Shown: positions 1 through 7,906, counted from the stretch's first letter. The stretch: DNA of 54,846 bases from Oceaniradius stylonematis (GCF_003149475.2 NZ_QFWV02000009.1:177563-232408), one strand, 5' to 3'. Notes: a model not told the origin generated them from the sequence alone. Numbers and translations: made by a program.

Positions 1-30
1 GCCGGCCGTGCCGACGAAGAGGAACGGGAC

Positions 31-729
31 ATGCGTGAACAGCCGCCCATACCCCGGCTGACAGCCCTGCAATTGCCGCTGCGCGATGCGCTGCGCGGCG
101 TGGCGACGCTGGCCGAAGTGACCGAGGAACTGCTGGAGCCGGCGGCGGCGCTGCTGCCCGGCACGGTGCGCGACGGCTTCCGCTCGGCGGTGCATGCGAT
201 CGAGGGCGCCGGCAAGCGGCTGATGACCGCGCCGATCACGCTCGACAGCGTGCGTGCTTCGTCCCGCGTCCTGTCGCAAGGGGCCGGTGATCGCGACGCG
301 CTGGCGACGATGGCGGTCGTGATCGCCTATGCGTGGGAGCATTTGCGCGATGCCGGCCACGAGCATCATCTGATGATCAGCGAGACCATGCTGGCGGGCC
401 ATCTGGCGTCCGGTTCGTCGCTGGCCGGAAGCACCGCGCCGGAGCGCGCGGCCAGTCTCGTTGCCGACATTGCGGGATCGGCGGTGATCGGCCGGCCGCC
501 GGGGATGCCGGCCGTGGGCAGCGATGCGGATCGCGCGGCGATCGATACCGGTCTCGTTTCCATCATGGTGTGGCTCCTGGCCATGCGGGCCGAGACCATG
601 GAGGAGGAGGAAAAGCTGCTCGATCTTGCCTCGGCGCTGGTGACAGCCATGGGCGAGGAGACCCGCGCGGCTCTGGTTGACCGGGCGCTGCTGGCCGGGC
701 ACATGGAATCGCTCGCAGCGCATCTTTAG
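31..729 (+). CDS. Hypothetical protein
   Basis: I do not recognise this 232-residue protein. It is mostly alpha-helical by composition, rich in Ala, Leu and Glu, with an acidic stretch near residue 190 (METMEEEEK-like). It shows no signal peptide, no clear membrane segment and no Cys-based motif, so it is probably cytoplasmic. The ATG follows a purine-rich stretch (gaggaacggg), which supports the start. The next unknown gene begins 11 bp after its stop, so the two are probably co-transcribed, perhaps with a gene to the left of the window. Codon use and GC match the surrounding genes. No function is proposed. Confidence 0.7.
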   Translation: MREQPPIPRLTALQLPLRDALRGVATLAEVTEELLEPAAALLPGTVRDGFRSAVHAIEGAGKRLMTAPITLDSVRASSRVLSQGAGDRDALATMAVVIAYAWEHLRDAGHEHHLMISETMLAGHLASGSSLAGSTAPERAASLVADIAGSAVIGRPPGMPAVGSDADRAAIDTGLVSIMVWLLAMRAETMEEEEKLLDLASALVTAMGEETRAALVDRALLAGHMESLAAHL

Positions 730-740
730 GGCTAACGGAC

Positions 741-1355
741 ATGACGCTTCCCGCCTCGACCGACAGCGACCAGCCGATCCGCAAATCGGCGCAGCGGCTG
801 CGCTGGTTCGTCCAGGCATTCGAGGAACAGGCCGAACAGACATCGCGCGAGACGGGAACGCGCTACACCGTCGATCACGGGCGCCTTGCGGCCGTTTTCG
901 CCCAGTGGCTCAAGGATTTTCAGGCACAGAAACCCGAACGCGACGAGGACAAGCCGGCCTATGTGGGTTTTGCGGCGGGTCTGATGTTGCGCACGCTGAT
1001 CGAGATGAAGCCCGTTTCCGTCGCCGCGCTGCCGGGCGGGGCCGACACCACCAACCCGGCCTATTTCTGGCCGGAAGGCTATCTCTACGTGGTCTTCTGC
1101 CTCAATGTGCGCGGATTGGTGCTGGAAGGCGACTATCACGGCGAGCAGCACACGAGCGCCCTTTTGAACGAGACACGCACATGGTGGAGCTTCAAGGAGA
1201 ATGTGGCTGACGATCCGTCGCTGGCGATGGCCTTTCTCGACCTTTTCGCCGGGGATGAGCCGCAATGGTCCGTCCCGCACCTGTTTCGGACGGGGCGCAT
1301 TCGCGGCCTTGCCGACCGGTTCTACAAGCAAGAGACGCTGAAGGCCGTTGACTGA
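741..1355 (+). CDS. Hypothetical protein
   Basis: A 204-residue soluble protein of unknown function. It has a helical N-terminal half and a central aromatic-rich part (NPAYFWPEGYLYVVFCLNV). It lies 11 bp downstream of the previous unknown gene and 60 bp upstream of ispD on the same strand, so the three may form one transcript. No catalytic motif, signal peptide or membrane segment is visible. The long antisense frame over this gene and ispD is a GC-rich shadow, since ispD is unmistakable in the plus frame. Confidence 0.7.
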   Translation: MTLPASTDSDQPIRKSAQRLRWFVQAFEEQAEQTSRETGTRYTVDHGRLAAVFAQWLKDFQAQKPERDEDKPAYVGFAAGLMLRTLIEMKPVSVAALPGGADTTNPAYFWPEGYLYVVFCLNVRGLVLEGDYHGEQHTSALLNETRTWWSFKENVADDPSLAMAFLDLFAGDEPQWSVPHLFRTGRIRGLADRFYKQETLKAVD

Positions 1356-1415
1356 TCGCCTGGCCCATATGCCGGTTCGCCCCTCCGCCATGCCCTTGGC
1401 CGAGGTGCTTGCGTC

Positions 1416-2168
1416 ATGAGTTCGGTCGGCATCGTCATTGTCGCCGCGGGGCGCGGTCGCCGGCTGGGCGCCGAGATGCCCAAGCAGTATATCGAACTGG
1501 CCGGCGCCTGTTCGCTCCGGCGGGTGGCCGAGACGTTCCTTGGCCTGGAGCGGACCAGTTTCATCGTGCCGGTCATCCATCCCGGAGACGCGGAGTTTTG
1601 CGCTGCGGCGCTGGCGGGATTGGACGATGCACGCCTGTTGCCGGCGGTCGATGGCGGTGAAACGCGCGCGCAGTCCGTCCGGCGCGGCCTTGAAGCGCTC
1701 GAGGCACACAACCCGGACCTGGTGCTCATTCACGATGCGGCGCGCCCGTTCGTGCCAGTATCCGTGATCGAGGATGTGATTGCCGCCCTCGGCTTCAGCG
1801 ACGGCGCACTGGCCGCCTTGCCGGTCGTCGATGCGCTCTGGAAGGAGGAGGGCGGCGGTGCGGGCGAACCGGTCGCGCGCACGGGTCTTTGGCGGGCTCA
1901 GACGCCGCAGGGGTTCGATTTCGCCAAGATCCTTGCCGCCCATCGAGCCCATGACGGCACGGGCGCCGACGATGTCGCCGTTGCGCGTGAGGCCGGCATT
2001 GCGGTTCGGCTGGTTCCGGGTTCGGAACAAAACTACAAGATCACGACCGCCGACGATCTCGACCGCGCGCTGGCCGATGTCCATGGGTTCGATGCGCACA
2101 GGGCCGATGCTTCGCCCGAAGACGATACCGTCATCATATTGCCCGGCGGGCGATCCCAAAGGGGTTGA
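1416..2168 (+). CDS. ispD: 2-C-methyl-D-erythritol 4-phosphate cytidylyltransferase, with IspF-like tail stub
   Basis: IspD joins CTP and methylerythritol phosphate in the non-mevalonate isoprenoid pathway. The 250-residue protein has the nucleotide-binding start IVAAGRGRRLGAEMPKQY (Arg16 and Lys23 match the catalytic Arg/Lys of the family), LVLIHDAARPFV, RTGLWRAQTPQGF and the closing KITTADDL. In most alphaproteobacteria IspD is fused to IspF. Here, after the IspD domain, the last roughly 25 residues read HGFDAHRADASPEDDTVIIL then PGG. This resembles the opening of IspF (G-[FY]-D-V-H ... LGG), and the frame then ends. I read this as a truncated IspDF fusion that kept its IspD half. An intact ispF or ispDF would have to exist elsewhere. 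The IspD identity is secure; the truncation is inference. Confidence 0.88.
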   Translation: MSSVGIVIVAAGRGRRLGAEMPKQYIELAGACSLRRVAETFLGLERTSFIVPVIHPGDAEFCAAALAGLDDARLLPAVDGGETRAQSVRRGLEALEAHNPDLVLIHDAARPFVPVSVIEDVIAALGFSDGALAALPVVDALWKEEGGGAGEPVARTGLWRAQTPQGFDFAKILAAHRAHDGTGADDVAVAREAGIAVRLVPGSEQNYKITTADDLDRALADVHGFDAHRADASPEDDTVIILPGGRSQRG

Positions 2169-2208
2169 AGCATGCGCGGCCGGACGGCTGCCTTCACAGG
2201 CGCATGCT
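2169..2208. terminator. Hairpin between convergent ispD and DUF4345 gene
   Basis: Perfect 9-bp arms AGCATGCGC (2169-2177) and GCGCATGCT (2200-2208) flank a GC-rich inner segment. The structure lies just past the ispD stop and overlaps the end of the convergent gene. No T-tract follows on either strand, so it is a terminator-like or 3'-end-stabilising hairpin rather than a textbook terminator. Confidence 0.4.
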
Positions 2209-2595
2209 CCAGGCGAGCAGCGCCGGCGTGACCACCAGTTCCATGGCCAAGGCGGCGACGTGAGGCGCATCCGGCCAGCCGGCGAGCAGCAGAGACAAGA
2301 GCCGCGCGGCGCCGCCGGCGATGACGATCACGGCAAGGAGGCGGAAGCGGTCGAGCCTGATCGCCGGACGCATGACCGTGCTCCAGAACCCAAGTCCGAT
2401 GCCGAGCAGTAGCCCGGACAGGTAACGAATATGGCTGTCCAGATTGACCGCTTCGGTCGCCGCCTCAAGGCCCGGAAGCCCCGCGCCCAAAAGGGTGCCG
2501 GCAAGGCCCGCCGAAACCGGCACGAAAGCCAGCACGAAGACGGCGAGACGGAAAACGGTCCGCTCGCGGCCCGCAGCGCCGTCAGGCATCGGCAT
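2194..2595 (-). CDS. DUF4345 family membrane protein
   Basis: A 133-residue inner-membrane protein with about four hydrophobic helices (residues about 14-37, 58-76, 85-104 and 110-130). The sequence LDSHIRYLSGLLLGIGLGFW is typical of the DUF4345 family, whose function is unknown. Its start overlaps the 3' end of the upstream msrB-like gene by 14 bases, so the two are translationally linked. Family assignment comes from the motif and topology. Confidence 0.75.
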   Translation of the reverse strand: MPMPDGAAGRERTVFRLAVFVLAFVPVSAGLAGTLLGAGLPGLEAATEAVNLDSHIRYLSGLLLGIGLGFWSTVMRPAIRLDRFRLLAVIVIAGGAARLLSLLLAGWPDAPHVAALAMELVVTPALLAWSMRL

Positions 2596-3106
2596 TGTCG
2601 GGCCGGAACGTCAGCGCCAGGCCGTTCAGGCAATGGCGCTTGCCGGTCGGCTCGGGACCGTCGTCGAAAATGTGGCCGAAATGGCCGCCGCAGCGCCGGC
2701 AATGGACCTCGGTGCGGGTCGCGAACAGGGAATTGTCCGGTTTCGTGCGGACGGCGTCCGGCAGTGCCTCGGTGAAGCTCGGCCAGCCGGTGCCGCTGTC
2801 GAACTTGGCGTCCGATGCATAGACCGGCAGGTCGCATCCGGCGCAATGATAGATGCCGGCGCGCTTTTCATCGTTGAGCGGGCTGGACCCGGGCTGTTCG
2901 GTGGCTTCCTGCCGCAGGACCGCGAATTGCGCCTCGGTGAGCATGGCGCGCCATTGCGCCTCCGTCCGGGTGATCTCGAAAGCGCCCGCGCGGGCGTTGC
3001 CGGTGATGTTCCGGCGGCCGGAATCGAGCAGCTGCCACGTGCCGTAGATCGTGCCGGCGGCGCCAAGAGCGGCCGCGCCGGACAGTAGGAAGATTCGACG
3101 GTTCAT
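2582..3106 (-). CDS. msrB: Exported peptide-methionine (R)-S-oxide reductase
   Basis: MsrB reduces the R epimer of methionine sulfoxide in proteins. The 174-residue protein has an N-terminal signal or anchor (MNRRIFLLSGAAALGAAG) with an RR pair that could suit Tat export, so it likely works at or outside the inner membrane. The MsrB domain covers residues about 44-168. Zinc-binding Cys88, Cys91, Cys136 and Cys139 (CAGC, CRRC) are present, with the FDSGTGWPSF and GHFGHIFDDGP motifs, and the nucleophile Cys159 sits in KRHCLNG. It is followed by the overlapping DUF4345 gene. A repair role in an oxidative envelope setting fits the neighbouring sigma/anti-sigma pair. Confidence 0.9.
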   Translation of the reverse strand: MNRRIFLLSGAAALGAAGTIYGTWQLLDSGRRNITGNARAGAFEITRTEAQWRAMLTEAQFAVLRQEATEQPGSSPLNDEKRAGIYHCAGCDLPVYASDAKFDSGTGWPSFTEALPDAVRTKPDNSLFATRTEVHCRRCGGHFGHIFDDGPEPTGKRHCLNGLALTFRPDNADA

Positions 3107-3127
3107 GTGTGCCTCCCGTTCGTGGTG

Positions 3128-3151
3128 GCGGGCGCCCGGACGGGCGCCCGC
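3128..3151 (-). terminator. Strong hairpin downstream of the fasciclin gene
   Basis: A perfect 10-bp stem, GCGGGCGCCC / GGGCGCCCGC, with a GGAC loop lies in the 59-bp gap between the fasciclin gene stop and msrB. No U-tract follows, so it may partly terminate, or protect the 3' end of the fasciclin message before msrB. Confidence 0.45.
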
Positions 3152-3165
3152 GCCGATGCGTTGTC

Positions 3166-3726
3166 TTACGATGCGGGCAGCAGCACCGTGTCGATGACGT
3201 GGATGACGCCGTTGGACTGGTCGACATCGGCGATCGTGACGGTGGCGACACGGCCCTGGCCGTCCTTGATCATGATGGCGTCGCCCTCGGTCATGACGGT
3301 GAACTCACAGCCGCCGACGGTCGTCACCGGGTGCATGCCGCCATCGTCCATCACCATCTGCGAGATGGCGTCCGACATGGCTTCGGCGCCCAGCACATGG
3401 CAGGTCAGGATCTTGGTGAGCTGATCCTTGTTTTCCGGCTGGAGCAGGCTTTCGACCGTGCCCTCGGGCAGCGCATCGAATGCCGCGTTGGTCGGCGCAA
3501 AGACCGTGAACGGGCCATCGCCCTGCAGCGTGTCGACGAGACCTGCGGCCTTGACGGCCGCAACCAGCGTCGTGTGGTCAGCGGAGTTGACCGCGTTCTC
3601 GATGATGTTCTTGTCATCGTACATGGCGGCACCGCCGACCATGGGGTTTTCGGCAAAGGCGGCGCCGGCGGCGACAGTGAGCGCAGTTGCGGCGGCGATG
3701 GCGGTGAGCGTGCGTTTGATGGGCAT
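3166..3726 (-). CDS. Secreted fasciclin-domain protein
   Basis: A 186-residue protein with a clear Sec signal peptide (KRTLTAIAAATALTVAAGAAFA, likely cleaved before ENPM) and one fasciclin (FAS1) domain over residues about 40-185. FAS1 hallmarks are LVAAVKAAGLVDTLQG, FTVFAPTNAAFDALP, LTCHVLGAEAM and the final GVIHVIDTVLLP. FAS1 proteins act in adhesion or matrix contacts outside the cell. It stands 112 bp downstream of the anti-sigma factor gene on the same strand. In mycobacteria SigK and RskA control fasciclin proteins (MPT70/MPT83), so the order sigma, anti-sigma, fasciclin suggests this is a regulon target. The start has a good GGAGATC ribosome binding site. Confidence 0.9.
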   Translation of the reverse strand: MPIKRTLTAIAAATALTVAAGAAFAENPMVGGAAMYDDKNIIENAVNSADHTTLVAAVKAAGLVDTLQGDGPFTVFAPTNAAFDALPEGTVESLLQPENKDQLTKILTCHVLGAEAMSDAISQMVMDDGGMHPVTTVGGCEFTVMTEGDAIMIKDGQGRVATVTIADVDQSNGVIHVIDTVLLPAS

Positions 3727-3774
3727 GGATGATCTCCTCGTTTTCCCGGCCCGTTGCGGGCGGGGTGACAGCAG

Positions 3775-3802
3775 TCACGAGGATGCCGGGGAGAAAGTTT
3801 CA
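3775..3802 (-). promoter_or_regulatory. Possible ECF-type promoter for the fasciclin gene
   Basis: On the minus strand TGAAACT (3802-3796) and CGTGA (3779-3775) are 16 bp apart, a layout like ECF sigma promoters (GAAC-type -35, CGT-type -10). The element lies about 50 bp upstream of the start. A small inverted repeat, GTGAC-AGCA-GTCAC (3765-3778), overlaps the -10. The match is by eye only. Confidence 0.3.
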
Positions 3803-3838
3803 GGGTCGGGCAAAAAAATGCACCGCACGATCGGCCGG

Positions 3839-4534
3839 TCAGAGTGCGGTGATCTCGCCGGTCGCGAGCACCGCCCCGGTGGGCTGTCCTGTCGGCGAGC
3901 CGCCGCCCGGCTCGTCGCTGACGGCCAGGACCGCGCCATCGCCGATGCGGCCGGCCAGCGCTTCCGGCACGTCGACGAGGAAGGCGGCGCTCTGCGGCAG
4001 CACGCCGAGCGAAACGGGCGCCGCATCGCCGGCGATCAGCCAGAGTTCGAATGCCCGGTCCGGTTCGGGCGTGCCGGCGCGCCGGTTCAACCGCAAGGTG
4101 CGCGTCTCCGGCTCGTAAAGCGCCGCCAGTCGCACGTCGCTCTGGGCGCCCGAGACGGTGGCGATCAGGCGGGTTGCCGGATCGTCCGGCTGCAGCGTTT
4201 GCGCATAAAGGCCGGCAAAGACGATCATGCCGGCGAGCGAAGCGACGGCAAGCCCGCGCCAGACGCCGAGCCGCTGCCAGAAGGGAGCGGGGCCGGCAGC
4301 CGGTTCGAACAGCGCCGCCTCGATGTTGGCGAGAACGGCCGCCGGCGGCTCGATCGCTTCGATCTCGTCGGCCAGTGGGGCAAGACGGTTGCTCCAGTCG
4401 GCGACATCGCGGCGCAGCGCCGCATCGTCGCGCAACAGCTTCTCGAACGCGACGCGCTCGGCATGGGGCAGCGTACCCAGCACATATTCGGCGACGGTTG
4501 CATCGTCGGGACGGGCGGTTTCGTTGGCGCTCAT
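3839..4534 (-). CDS. RskA-like anti-sigma factor
   Basis: A 231-residue membrane-anchored anti-sigma factor. Residues 1-75 form the cytoplasmic sigma-binding part (VAEYVLGTLPHAERVAFEKLL and DVADWSNRLAPLADEI are typical of the RskA/ChrR type). A single membrane helix lies near 92-111 (GLAVASLAGMIVFAGLYA). Residues about 120-230 form a periplasmic RskA domain with FELWLIAGDAAPVSLGVL and AVSDEPGGGSPTGQPTGAVL, the anti-sigma-K signature end. Its ATG overlaps the stop of the sigma gene by 4 bases, the usual sign of a co-translated pair. It is expected to hold the sigma factor inactive until proteolysis. Confidence 0.88.
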   Translation of the reverse strand: MSANETARPDDATVAEYVLGTLPHAERVAFEKLLRDDAALRRDVADWSNRLAPLADEIEAIEPPAAVLANIEAALFEPAAGPAPFWQRLGVWRGLAVASLAGMIVFAGLYAQTLQPDDPATRLIATVSGAQSDVRLAALYEPETRTLRLNRRAGTPEPDRAFELWLIAGDAAPVSLGVLPQSAAFLVDVPEALAGRIGDGAVLAVSDEPGGGSPTGQPTGAVLATGEITAL

Positions 4535-5073
4535 CGCTCAAGGCACTCCTTGAGTCTGGCAAGGCTCCGGCGCAGCCAGGTCCGCATCGTGTTGAGCGGC
4601 ACAGCGTGGCGGTCGGCCAGTTCCTGATAGGAATATCCCTCGACATAGGCGGCGCGTACCGCATCGGCGCGGCGCGCATCCAACTCGTCGAGACACAGAT
4701 CGATCCGCCGGCCCTCGGAGGCTGCGATGGCTGTCGCTTCCGGACCCGGCGCGTCGTCCGAAAGGTCTACCGCCTCGTCAATGTCGACAGGGTCGGGCCG
4801 CCGGGCGCGCACCTTGTCGATGGCGGTGTTGCGCGCGATCGCGATCAGCCACGACATGGGACTGTAGCCTCCGGCGCCGTAGCGGCCGGCGCCGTTCCAT
4901 ATCTTGATGTAGGCTTCCTGCAGCGCATCCTCGGCATCCTGTCTGTCTTTCAAGACACGAAGGCAGACCCCGAACAGTTTCGCCGACGTCAGAGCGTAGA
5001 GGTGCGTCAGCGCCTTGCGGTCGCGCAGGGCGATGGCGGCGATCAGTTTTTCGATGTGCTCGGTTCCGCTCAA
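4531..5073 (-). CDS. ECF RNA polymerase sigma factor (SigK/RpoE-like), TTG start
   Basis: A 180-residue group IV sigma factor. Region 2 carries LFGVCLRVLKDRQDAEDALQ and region 4 carries GYSYQELADRHAVPLNTMRT followed by LRRSLARLKECL. It would direct RNA polymerase to the fasciclin gene and perhaps msrB. The frame is open for another 126 codons upstream, but that part is antisense to puuD and lacks sigma-like sequence. I place the start at TTG 5073, just before SGTEHIEKLIAAI, preceded by an AAAGGG/AGGG tract. It overlaps the anti-sigma gene by 4 bases. The sigma identity is firm; the start is less so. Confidence 0.85.
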   Translation of the reverse strand: MSGTEHIEKLIAAIALRDRKALTHLYALTSAKLFGVCLRVLKDRQDAEDALQEAYIKIWNGAGRYGAGGYSPMSWLIAIARNTAIDKVRARRPDPVDIDEAVDLSDDAPGPEATAIAASEGRRIDLCLDELDARRADAVRAAYVEGYSYQELADRHAVPLNTMRTWLRRSLARLKECLER

Positions 5074-5161
5074 CGCCCTGGCCCTTTGTCGGTCCAGATT
5101 GCTAGCGCAAGTTGCGCGCCAGATCGAGTGGGCAATGCCGCTGAGCGGCAGTGCGTGCCGG

Positions 5162-6403
5162 TTACCTGTCGCCGGCGGTGGCGTTGCGATACCATGCCGC
5201 CAGCGCGGCGCGGCTTTCGTCGTCCATCGTCGCAATGGCGTTTGGCGGCGGCATGGCGTGGGTGACGCCGGCCTGAAGAAAGACCTGCTGCGCGTGGCGG
5301 GCGACATCGGCCTCGGTTTCAAGGACCACACCCTTGGGCGGCCACAAAATGCCCTGCCAGACCGGCTCGCGTGCGTGGCACATGGCGCAATTGCCGAGCA
5401 CGATGTCATAGGCGTTCCGGAAGCCTTCGGCATCGGCGAACTGTTGTTCATGGGGCGTCAGGGCGCGCGCTTCGGCCTCCTCCCATGTGTCGAGCATCGG
5501 CGCGGTCGACAGCCAGGCGATGATCACGAACAGGATCAGCGAGGCGGCAAGCGTCCAGTGCGGATGACCCTGCCGGGCGTGCATCGTGTTGAAGAAGTGC
5601 CGGATCAGCACGCCCATCAGGAAGACCAGGCTCGCGATGATCCATGCAAAATCGGTGGCGAAGGCCAGCGGATAATGATTGGAGAGCATCAGGAAGATGA
5701 CCGGCAGGGTCAGATAGTTGTTGTGGGTCGAGCGCAGCTTGGCGATCTTGCCGTATTTGGGGTCCGGCGTGCGGCCTTCCTTCAAATCGTTCACCACGAT
5801 GTGCTGGTTCGGCATGATGATGAAGAAGACATTGGCGGTCATGATGGTCGCGGTGAAGGCGCCCAGATGCAGAAGCGCGGCGCGGCCGGTGAAGACCTGG
5901 TTCAGCCCCCAGCTCATCGCCACGATGATGACGAACAAAACCAGCATCATCGCGGTCGGATAGTCGCCCAGTTTGGACTTGCAGAGCTGGTCGTAGAGCA
6001 GCCAGCCGATGCCGATCGAGGCGGCGGAAATGGCGATGCCCTGCCACAGCGACAGTTCGGCCCTGGTCGGATCGAGAAGGTAAAGCTCTCCGCCGACCCA
6101 GTAGATGATCATCAGCAGCGCCGCGCCGGACAGCCAGGTCGCATAGCTCTCCCATTTGAACCAGGTCAGATGGTCGGGCATCTGTTCGGGCGCGACCAGA
6201 TATTTCTGGATGTGGTAGAAACCGCCGCCATGGACCTGCCATTCCTCGCCATGGGCGCCCCGGGGCAGGTGCGGCGCCTTGCGCAGGCCCAGATCGAGCG
6301 CGATGAAATAGAAGGACGAGCCGATCCACGCGATCGCCGTGATGACGTGCAGCCAGCGCACGGCGAAGCCCACCCATTCCCACATGACGGCGAAGTCGTA
6401 CAT
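5162..6403 (-). CDS. puuD: Membrane urate oxidase with C-terminal cytochrome c domain
   Basis: PuuD converts urate to 5-hydroxyisourate in the inner membrane and passes electrons through a fused cytochrome c. The 413-residue protein opens with MYDFAVMWEWVGFAVRWLHV and has about eight membrane helices over residues 1-310. One haem-binding CAMCH lies at about 339-343, and a likely axial Met sits in THAMPPP (about 384). The frame extends 29 codons further, but ATG 6403 has a strong GGGAGG site and matches the family N-terminus. It is divergent from a LysR gene 100 bp away and starts the urate branch completed by uraH, the puuE-uraD fusion, allE and allA. Confidence 0.93.
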   Translation of the reverse strand: MYDFAVMWEWVGFAVRWLHVITAIAWIGSSFYFIALDLGLRKAPHLPRGAHGEEWQVHGGGFYHIQKYLVAPEQMPDHLTWFKWESYATWLSGAALLMIIYWVGGELYLLDPTRAELSLWQGIAISAASIGIGWLLYDQLCKSKLGDYPTAMMLVLFVIIVAMSWGLNQVFTGRAALLHLGAFTATIMTANVFFIIMPNQHIVVNDLKEGRTPDPKYGKIAKLRSTHNNYLTLPVIFLMLSNHYPLAFATDFAWIIASLVFLMGVLIRHFFNTMHARQGHPHWTLAASLILFVIIAWLSTAPMLDTWEEAEARALTPHEQQFADAEGFRNAYDIVLGNCAMCHAREPVWQGILWPPKGVVLETEADVARHAQQVFLQAGVTHAMPPPNAIATMDDESRAALAAWYRNATAGDR

Positions 6404-6450
6404 TGCATGCCTCCCGCAAGCCCGAAACGGCGGCAGACTATGCGGAACGG

Positions 6451-6506
6451 CATTGTTCTGGTATCGATGGCAAAATCCAAGCTGCATCAAAAATTGCCGA
6501 ACAATG
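6451..6506. promoter_or_regulatory. Inverted CATTGTTC repeats between puuD and lysR
   Basis: CATTGTTC (6451-6458) and its exact inverse GAACAATG (6499-6506, ending in the lysR start codon) are separated by 40 bp. Both sit in the slightly longer context GG-(n)-CATTGTTC-nGG. Placed in the divergent puuD/lysR gap, they could be a LysR-type operator pair. No binding evidence is visible. Confidence 0.35.
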
Positions 6507-7406
6507 TCCTATCTCGACACAATCCGGACCTTCGTGCGTGTCTATGAATTGGGCAGCATGTCGGCAGCGGGGCGGGATCTGCGGATTTCGCCGGCCGTCA
6601 CTTCGTCGCGCATATCGCAGCTCGAGGACCATCTGAGCGTCCGCCTGTTCCAGCGCACAACGCGCAGCCTGACCCCGACCGAGCAGGGCAGGGCGTTTTA
6701 CGGCGGTGCTTGTGCGATTTTGGAGGCGGTGGAGAGCGCCGAGGCGCAGGTTGTCTCGATAACGGACAATCCCAAGGGATCGCTGTTCGTCGCCGCGCCG
6801 CTCGGTGTCGGGCGGCGGCTGATCGCGCCGCGGGTGCCCGAGTTCCTGAAAGCCTATCCGGAGGTCAGCGTCCGTCTGCGCCTGACCGACCGAAAGGTCG
6901 ACCTGACGACGGAAGGGCTGGATCTGGCCTTCTTCCTCGGCCAGCCGGAGGACAGCAATCTGCGCATCCGCAAGATCGCCGATGTGGAGCGCGTGCTGTG
7001 CGCGTCACCGGACTACATCGCGGCGCGAGGGCTGCCGGCGCGCGGCGACCAACTCGTTGCCGATGGCCATGAGTGCCTCAATCTTCGTTTTCCGGGCGCA
7101 ACGGAATTCCAGTGGCCACTGGTGACGCCGGACGGGGTGAAGCGGTTCCGCGTCGCCGGGCGCTACGAGTCCGACGATGGCGACGTGCTGACCGACTGGG
7201 CGCTGGCCGGCCATGGGATCGCACTCAAGCCGATCTTCGAGGTGGCGGACCATCTCAGGGACGGGCGGCTGGTGCCGGTCGCCACCGAAACGCCGCCCGA
7301 ACCGATCCAGATGGCGTGTCTTTTCACCCACCGCCGCCGGCAGGACCCCAAGACGCGGCTGTTCATGGAATTCATGATCGAGCGGATCGGCGCGTCGGTC
7401 CGGTAG
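6504..7406 (+). CDS. LysR-family regulator, likely of urate catabolism
   Basis: A 300-residue LysR protein. The N-terminal winged helix covers residues 1-60 (TFVRVYELGSMSAAGRDLRI, SRISQLEDHLSVRLFQRTTR) and a substrate-binding domain covers about 90-295. The longer open frame upstream lacks HTH sequence, so ATG 6504 (MSYLDTIRTF) is chosen. It is divergent from puuD and convergent with uraH, leaving one base between the two stops, so it sits in the middle of the urate genes and most likely controls puuD in response to urate or a product. The ligand is inferred from position only. Confidence 0.85.
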   Translation: MSYLDTIRTFVRVYELGSMSAAGRDLRISPAVTSSRISQLEDHLSVRLFQRTTRSLTPTEQGRAFYGGACAILEAVESAEAQVVSITDNPKGSLFVAAPLGVGRRLIAPRVPEFLKAYPEVSVRLRLTDRKVDLTTEGLDLAFFLGQPEDSNLRIRKIADVERVLCASPDYIAARGLPARGDQLVADGHECLNLRFPGATEFQWPLVTPDGVKRFRVAGRYESDDGDVLTDWALAGHGIALKPIFEVADHLRDGRLVPVATETPPEPIQMACLFTHRRRQDPKTRLFMEFMIERIGASVR

Positions 7407-7407
7407 C

Positions 7408-7761
7408 TCAGCTTCCGCGATAGGTGGAGTAGCCGAACGGCGAAAGCAGCAGCGGCACATGATAGTGCGCGGCGTCCGACATGCCGAAGCGCAGCGGCAC
7501 GACATCGAGAAAGCGCGGCTCTTCCGGCGGCGTGCCGGCCGCATCGAGATAGGCGCCGGCGTGGAAGACCAGCTCGTAAACGCCGGTCGCGAACGCGTTT
7601 TCGGGCAGGATCTGTTCGTCCGTGCGCCCGTCATCGTTCGTCACCAGCGTTTTCAGATGGGTGCGCGTCTCGCCGTCGATCCTGTAGAGATCGATGCGCA
7701 GCCCTTGCGCCGGGCAGCCGCGCGCAGTGTCCAGCACATGGGTTGTCAGAAATCCGGCCAT
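7408..7761 (-). CDS. uraH: 5-hydroxyisourate hydrolase
   Basis: UraH opens the ring of 5-hydroxyisourate, the PuuD product, giving OHCU. The 117-residue protein has the transthyretin-like start [17 protein letters not shown] with the catalytic His, an Arg/His core ([16 protein letters not shown]) and the diagnostic C-terminal YRGS. Length is normal for the family. It is cytoplasmic and monocistronic on the minus strand, with its stop one base from the convergent lysR stop. The divergent puuE-uraD fusion lies 145 bp away. Confidence 0.95.
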   Translation of the reverse strand: MAGFLTTHVLDTARGCPAQGLRIDLYRIDGETRTHLKTLVTNDDGRTDEQILPENAFATGVYELVFHAGAYLDAAGTPPEEPRFLDVVPLRFGMSDAAHYHVPLLLSPFGYSTYRGS

Positions 7762-7906
7762 GATCGGTCCTCCGCGAACAAGGCGCCTTATAGCGTCGGC
7801 GGATGGCCTGCCGTAACGCGCCGCCGGGCAGAGGCAGTTTCAAGATTTATTTGAATAATCGGGCGATTGTCTTGCTGTATGGTTGCATCGCTTGGGAGGG
7901 CCCATC

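Noticed and set aside
732-2270. 512-codon minus-strand open frame opposite ispD
   Set aside because: Antisense shadow caused by high GC. The plus frame encodes a clear IspD; the minus product has no domain and is Arg/His-rich.
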